DNA of 64,000 bases from Letharia columbiana (lineage: Eukaryota > Ascomycota > Lecanoromycetes > Lecanorales > Parmeliaceae), in assembly GCF_014066305.1 (NCBI RefSeq), contig NW_023501037.1, positions 1,116,501 to 1,180,500 on the forward strand. The letters run 5' to 3'. The position numbers and the translations under genes were made by a program. Positions 58,081 through 64,000 of the stretch are shown here, in pieces. The notes beneath the pieces are model-generated. The model made no database searches. It had not been told where the DNA came from and worked only from the letters and a program-made list of their open reading frames with translations. Position 1 is the first letter of the stretch. Each line of letters opens with the position of its first letter.

Positions 58081-60317
58081 ATGCGACCATGCCTCCGGCC
58101 AATCATTAAGGCTCCAGCTGCTGTCAGACATTCTCTCGTAGGATCGAAGCGCCCTTTTTTGCCATTCATCTCTTCTTCACCTTTACGCCATGCTTCGTCA
58201 TCAAGGAGCGTCGGTACCCTGGAGAAGAGGATATCTGAGATACCACTGGACCGCTTCCGAAACTTCTGCATTGTCGCCCATGTCGACCATGGCAAGAGCA
58301 CCCTCAGCGACCGGCTGCTCGAGCTCACGGGCACCATCGAGCCGGGAGGGAAGAAGCAGTTCCTGGACAAGCTCGACGTTGAGCGCGAGCGCGGCATTAC
58401 GGTGAAGGCGCAAACTTGCAGTATGCTGTACAACTACAAAGGAGAGGACTATCTGCTTCATTTGGTGGACACCCCTGGCCACGTCGATTTTCGGGCGGAG
58501 GTGACGAGGTCATATGCTGCTTGTGGGGGAGCTTTGTTGTTGGTAGATGCCAGGTATGTACATCTTGGGATCTGCTGTCAACTATGTTTTGTCGCTTGTT
58601 GGGTCGCGAGGTTTTTCGCAAACAAGAAGAGTTGCGACCTCATTGCGCTCGTCGAACCCGTCTTATGACCCCAACCTTGTCTATGGAGAGCAAGGCTGAC
58701 TCCAAAACTCTTGTTAGTCAAGGTGTTCAAGCCCAGACAGTGGCAAATTTCTACTTGGCATTCTCACAAGGCCTGCATTTGGTGCCTATCATCAATAAGA
58801 TCGATCTTCAATCAGCCGAGCCTGAGCGAGCCCTAGAACAGATCCGGGATACGTTTGAGCTTGATCCTGAAAAGGCGGTCTTGGTTTCCGCTAGGACTGG
58901 CCTACATGTGGAAAAAATACTTCCCGCTGTCATTGAGCAAATCCCAGCGTGAGTCCAATGTCAGTACTGCATGGAGCAACGTCTTACTAATTCTTCCAGA
59001 CCCACCGGCGACCACCTCAAGCCTCTACGGATGTTGTTGATCGATTCGTGGTATTCTACATTTAGGGGCGTTGTCCTACTTGTCAGACTCTTCGATGGCC
59101 AGGTCAAACCAGGGGACCACGTTGTCTCCCTTGTTACCGGCTTGAAATACATCGTAGGTGAAGTCGGCATCATTTACGGGGAACAGACCCCGCAAACGAC
59201 GCTACGGGCCGGCCAGTTGGGCTATATCTTTTTCAATCCAGGGATGAAGCGGAGTTCCGAAGCTAAAGTCGGAGATACGTATACCACTGTTGGTTCGGTG
59301 GTATCTCCTTTACCTGGCTTCGAAGAACCAAAAGCAATGGTTTTTGTGGCTGCTTTCCCAACAGATCAGAGCGAATACTCACATCTAGAGGACAGTATCA
59401 ATCAAATCGTTCTCAACGATCGGAGTGTTACCATACAGAAGGAATATTCGGAAGCTCTAGGAGCTGGTTGGCGACTCGGATTTCTGGGAACACTCCACTG
59501 CTCAGTGTTCGAGGACAGGCTGCGGCAAGAACACGGCGCAAGTATCATCATTACACCCCCAACGGTGCCATTCAAAGTCATCTGGATTGACGGACAGGAG
59601 GAGATTATTCGCAATCCCGCCAACTTCCCAGACACAAGTAGCAATACTGCTCGGGTGGCTGAACTTCAAGAACCCTACGTCTTAGTCACTGTGACCCTCC
59701 CGGAAGAGTATTTGGGCAAAGTCATCGAGCTTTGTGAAGGCAACCGGGGTGAGCAGAAGGAACTTTCGTTTTTTACGACAACGCAAGTCATTTTGAAATA
59801 CGAACTTCCACTTGCTCACTTGGTCGACGATTTCTTTGGCAAGCTCAAAGGTATTACCAAGGGCTATGCCAGTCTTGATTATGAGGAATCGGCGTGGCGT
59901 AAAAGCAATATCATCAAACTCCAACTGCTAGTCAACTCGAAGCCCGTGGATGCTGTCGCTCGCGTTGTTCACATCAGTCAGACCGATAGACTGGGACGAC
60001 AGTGGGTCGAGAAGTTCAAGAATAACGTGGACCGCCAGATGTTTGAGGTGATCATACAGGCAGCAGCCGGAAGACGGATCGTGGCCAGGGAGACCATCAA
60101 GCCTTTCCGGAAGGACGTTTTGGCAAAGCTGCACGCAGCTGATGTGAGCCGGCGAAGGAAGCTCTTGGAGAATCAGAAAGAAGGTAGAAAGAAGCTGAGA
60201 TGTATGTGGAGTGAGCCCCAGGATCTCAAAAAGTGTTCATGCTAACGGCCATGTGGTATAGCCGTCGGTAACATCACAATTGACTCTAAGGCTTTCCAAG
60301 CATTCCTGGCCAAATGA
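58081..60317 (+). CDS. guf1: Mitochondrial translation factor Guf1 (EF4/LepA)
   Basis: Four exons (58081-58553, 58718-58948, 59000-60201, 60262-60317) give 653 residues. The N-terminus ([20 protein letters not shown]) is a mitochondrial presequence. GTPase motifs: [14 protein letters not shown] (G1), [10 protein letters not shown] (G2), [10 protein letters not shown] (G3), PIINKIDL (G4) and SARTG (G5). LepA-specific domains follow: GRVGEV-like [60 protein letters not shown] and the C-terminal [20 protein letters not shown] with [19 protein letters not shown]. The last exon gives [17 protein letters not shown]. Guf1 promotes back-translocation on stalled mitochondrial ribosomes and supports translation under stress. 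Intron 1 falls right after LLLVDAS, in a conserved position of the G domain. Confidence 0.95.
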
Positions 60318-60590
60318 GGACTACCTTCAGATCCGAGGGACTGGAACGGCGGGATCGTCATTTGATAACACGATAGCGTTACTGCAGGGAGCTCGCTGTA
60401 ATGTCAAGCCACTAGCGGGCGTGACTTTATCGGAACTTACACCTCGTTTGCAGCTGCCTTACGGAAGTCTGTGCGTTAATACTGATAGAGCTAGGATCTC
60501 TTTGGAGTCTTTCACTCTTCACCCGTCTGAGCCTGAGCTGTAGCCTCGTGAAAGAAGGGGCATGGCGAAGAGCGTCTCTGAAACATACAA

Positions 60591-61325
60591 TCGGAGCCTT
60601 TCTTTTTCAGTCAGAGTGATGAATCGAACCAACAGAACCATGCGAATTTTTCGGTTTTGAAGATTAACGCATCGATGAACTGGTTTCGTAGGATAGAGAA
60701 ACACTGCAAAGTAGAAGACCATCGTAGCATGGGAGAGTATGGGAGGTGCAAAGCCCATCGTAGAACAGGAGGGTATCGTAGCATAATCGAAAAGTATTGT
60801 AGGGTCAATGATTCCGCAGGGTAAGAAAGAGGGTACTGCAGGCCAAAAGACCCTATTCTGGAGCGAAAGCTGCTTCCAGCAGGATTAATCGTCTTCTCAT
60901 CAACGAGCACCAGCCCGACTATAGGTATACTGCTCCGTGTTCGATCTACGCGCGACGAGCTCGACAAGGCTCTTAGCGAGCTGGTAGGATCGGCAATTCG
61001 GTTGCGAGTTGTTTTCGAAATTGCAAGTGCGATCAGTGGGACCACGATCGGGGTCAAAGTTCCTATCAGTAGAAGAACCGATTTGCATGATTTGACTTTT
61101 GGATTTGCATGGTATTTCAGCTTCTAAGGGTCAGTTTGGCTTCTCGGAGAATTCATTCATTCATTGGGCTGGATATTTTGATATTGCCAAGGGACTAAAG
61201 TACTTACTTTACCTGTAAGCGCGCGGCAGCGGGAGGCCGGGTGGGGTTTGGCTTCATGAACCCCACCCCGGCCCGGCCCGGAAATCATGTAGGTAGTCGG
61301 AGCCTTTCCTTCTCAGTCAGAGTGA
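60591..61325. repeat. 29-bp direct repeat pair, 706 bp apart
   Basis: TCGGAGCCTTTC... at 60591-60619 and again at 61297-61325, 27 of 29 bases identical and both ending CAGTCAGAGTGA. The spacing contains no ORF of note. It may be the footprint of a duplicated spacer. Confidence 0.6.
61235..61273. repeat. GC-rich inverted repeat (hairpin)
   Basis: Arms GGCCGGGTGGGGTT (61235-61248) and AACCCCACCCCGGCC (61259-61273) pair along 14 bp with one bulged base and a 10-nt loop. No U-run follows, so it is not a bacterial-type terminator. Confidence 0.75.
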
Positions 61326-61728
61326 CATTCCATCTTCTCGGCGTTTCCAACGCTACCTTCCGTAGCCTTTTCGTTTTCGCTTGGGAAAGACGGGCGATTA
61401 TTGAATCGTACACGTTTTATAATTGGCAACCCGTATATTTTTTCAGCCAACAGCCGGTGCTGGTGAAGACACACCCCCTCGCAATACACCGGGCTGCCGT
61501 GACGTCGGAATACTATCTGCTTTGCGGGTATGATGGCCATGATCGGAGTAACGTCTATATCGTGGGTGAAGAGGGGTTGGTTTCGTGCAAAGGACAGAAC
61601 TTGGCTACTTGTACCTTATGAAAACAGGACAAGCAGCAGAGGACGTGGATTGCAGAAACGACTTCCACCAATCGACTAATTGCACGTATCACGGCCGTAC
61701 CGCTCGTAGAATATTTCAAACGCTCCTT

Positions 61729-64000
61729 TCAAGAAGCCGAACGGGAAAAAGTGCTCTCCTTCGTGACCGTCAAACTCACAACGTCAATGCTCGGGCCGCC
61801 CATGCGATCGAAGATTGCCCCGTCCGCGCTCATCTCCTTGGCGAAGTGGTTGCGCAATTCCACTGCCAGGAGCGAGTCCACGCCGTATGCGTGCAAGGGC
61901 TTTGACGTGTCGATATCGTCGCGAGGCATCGATAGCGACCTGGATAGCTTCTGCAGAAGGCAGTCTTTCACGACCTGCCCGGCGTCCTGTTCAGAGGAAG
62001 CTTCGCGGAGGGAAGCCGCGTAGTCGACGCTCTGTTCGAAAGACGAGGTATCTTGCTTGCCCAGGCCCGTTTGGTGTAGATGCCGGAAGGTCCTTCTCTG
62101 CATCCAGTGAGGTTCCTTCAGGCCCCTGACTTGCAGTGTAGCCGGTGTCTCAAGACCGATGACCCCCTGTGTGGCTGATGCTGACGTGGTGTCCAAGTTG
62201 GGGTTGCAATAATGATCTAGCAACGCGGAAAACTCCGCTTGAGAAATAGGCATGAACAAGCCTCCAGCGGCCATGCTTGTGGAAAGAAACAAAATCTCCG
62301 CTACGGCACCCTCGGATTCCATCCAGCCAAGGTCTAGGCTCGTTGCTTTCTCGCCCCGCGCTACACGATAATGGGCAAGACTGTCCATGTATGTATTGCC
62401 AGCGGCATAATTGGCCTGGCCACCGGATCCCACTACGCCCGCGATCGATGAGAGGCAGAGGAAGAAGTCCATGCCTTGAGGGAGGAGGGAATGGGGATTC
62501 CAAGAGCCTTGAACTTTAGGCGCAACGCTCGTTGTCCAGTCTTCGGATGTCATTGTTTCAAGGACGGCGTCCTTCCGGATTGTCAGCACAGAATGATGTT
62601 GAAGAGCAAACAGCGACACACATTCAAAACCATAGACCCCTGAATGACACCTTTGATGGGCGGTAAGGTCGCCGCACGTTTGTCTAATGTAGACTCAAGC
62701 ATGTCCGCCTTGGTTACATCGCACGGTGGTGCTTCCACATGAGCACCCTTAGCTTTGAGCTCTTCGATCAGTCCAATTGCAGCATGTGATTGAGCTCCTG
62801 AGCGAGAAAGCAGAATGAGATTCTTCGCGCCCCGGCTCACCAGCCACCTTGCAGTGCTTCTACCTAGACCTCCCAGGCCTCCGGCAGTTAGATATGACGA
62901 GTGTTCATCGAAATATAATCGGATTTGGTCTCAATTACAGTCTAACGTCACCATATCAATCAAGAGCCCGTCAAGCTGTATGGAGACGGTGTGTATACGA
63001 ACAGGGACTTTGTCATGCTTCCTCATTTCCATGACCATTTTGCCAGAATTGCTTCCATTTTGGAAGGAACGGAAAGCAGTCTCAATTTCAGAGATTCCAA
63101 AGACTCGCAATGGTTGCGGACCATGCAATTTCTTCTCTTTGATCAAACAATTCTCGTCCCAATGACCGTCGTTGTTGATGTACAATAGCAAGTCTGACGT
63201 TACAGAATCTTTCTTAAATCAATCTTCCTCGGTTCGGAGGCAAAGTTGTACTTCTACTCCGTTGGGACCTGGCGCTATAGGCAGAGGGTTGTGGAAAGTT
63301 GCATCTTTGATTGTGTATCCAGCTACACGCCGCTTCTCTTTGGCAGGTTGTTTACAAGCTTCCAGAGCCATGACCAGCATTCCTGCCGTGGGGTACTAGT
63401 ACGCAGCAGAGCCGTTAACCTGATTCACAGAGTCAGCTCAGATGTTTTCGAACGGGGAGACTCCCAGACCTTGTGGTCCTCGATCCATGGCGTCTCAGAG
63501 ATTCGAATGATCTTTCGCCATCTTGCGCCCAAAGGATTCCAATCTGAAACAGGAGTTCCAAGTAGGTCTAGGCGAAGGTTGTTGCGAAATCTCCAGCCAT
63601 CTTTGTTGTATCTGCTGTCGTGCCAGTAACTTCGTGAGTGATCGAAAGGGTATTCGGGAAGATTGGGCAGCACCATCTGAATTGCAGGTTTCATACCTGA
63701 CTTGTTGACCTCAGAGATATCGACTGGATAGCCAAAGCAGGTTAAACGATCAACTGCGTCAAGCAAAGTATCCAATGCTGAGACAGATCGGACCATGACC
63801 GAGTCATAGCTGATACCGTCTTTGTCGATTCCCCTCAAGATGTCCTTGGTGGGACCTTGCATGGCGCTATGTGGCCCAATCTCTACAAGTTTGTTTACTT
63901 CTACTAAAGTTCGATCGTCTCCAATTTTGCCTCTGAGTTCTTTTCAGAACACATTTGCGCTAATGCATCCGAGAACATGACTGGCGAGGTCAAATTTTTA
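61729..64000 (-). pseudogene. Highly reducing polyketide synthase pseudogene, internally deleted (runs off window edge)
   Basis: The minus strand carries ordered pieces of a type I reducing polyketide synthase. AT end: NLTSPVMFSDALAQMC, then a frameshift near 63930, then VEIGPHSAM. AT-DH linker: PEYPFDHSRSYWHDSR. DH start: LLGTPVSDWNPL, ETPWIEDHK, an intron, VNGSAAY, stop, YPTAGMLVMALEA, IKDATFHNPLPIAPGPNGVE. After another TGA comes INNDGHWDENCLI, then directly the end of an ER domain (PLRVFGISEIETAFRSFQNG), a third TGA, and KR (LTAGGLGGLGRSTARWLVSR to ANYAAGNTYMDSLAHYR; intron near 62577-62626). ACP (HAYGVDSLLAVELRNHF, with the phosphopantetheine Ser) and a normal stop follow. Half of DH, any methyltransferase and most of ER are missing. 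KS lies outside the window. With three stops, a frameshift and a deletion, the gene cannot make a working enzyme. Confidence 0.9.

Larger units (their letters stand above)
60318..61728. other. Intergenic region with short repeats
   Basis: About 1.4 kb without a supported gene. It holds a degenerate series of TCGTAG-type motifs at about 60685-60860, one 29-bp direct repeat pair (60591-60619 and 61297-61325) and a GC-rich hairpin at 61235-61273. Confidence 0.5.

Overview
The window is nuclear DNA from a filamentous ascomycete (Pezizomycotina). The evidence is short GT-AG introns of about 45-180 nt with CTNAC branch sites, fungal versions of housekeeping proteins (Dhh1, Cft2, Mss4, Eco1, Mad2, Guf1, Mam33), a decayed highly reducing polyketide synthase, and a roughly 10.7 kb AT-rich island whose C-to-T decay in CpA context is the signature of repeat-induced point mutation (RIP). 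RIP plus AT-rich islands fits Dothideomycetes or Lecanoromycetes, but the class is inference. Most exon-intron models below were built by hand from splice sites and conserved protein motifs. For the recognised multi-exon genes the exon lengths sum to whole codons.

Layout. 1-30 kb is gene-dense: tail of an MFS transporter (+), small conserved protein (-), nuclear-type charged protein (+), dhh1 RNA helicase (+), protein isoaspartate methyltransferase (-), mitochondrial citrate carrier ctp1 (-) diverging from mitochondrial mam33 (+), peroxisomal copper amine oxidase (-), a proline-rich hypothetical (-), cft2 mRNA cleavage factor (-), a divergent NADPH oxidase (-), ubc4 (-), a malate/sulfite-type TDT transporter (+), and mss4 phosphatidylinositol-4-phosphate 5-kinase (-). 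30.3-41.2 kb is a gene-free RIP island made of two recognisable retroelement remnants, both on the minus strand: a Tad1-like LINE and a chromodomain Ty3/gypsy element. 41.2-64 kb is gene-dense again: proline-rich protein (-), F-box-like protein (+), eco1 cohesin acetyltransferase (-), an orphan membrane protein (+), glutaryl-CoA dehydrogenase-like enzyme (-), fen1 flap nuclease (+), a short-chain dehydrogenase pseudogene (-), histone H1 (+), mad2 (-) diverging from guf1 (+), and at the right edge a broken reducing polyketide synthase (-).

The genes do not form a metabolic cluster. Themes recur only loosely: chromosome biology (eco1, fen1, H1, mad2), mRNA metabolism (dhh1, cft2) and mitochondria (ctp1, mam33, guf1, glutaryl-CoA dehydrogenase). 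I did not find a convincing new multi-gene system. The most striking single observations are a 5-nt micro-exon that carries the first catalytic aspartate of FEN1, a four-copy 38-bp tandem repeat built from the SKL-stop end of the amine oxidase gene, a NADPH oxidase that has lost its FAD-binding HPFT motif, two probable GC-AG introns, and the collapsed polyketide synthase.
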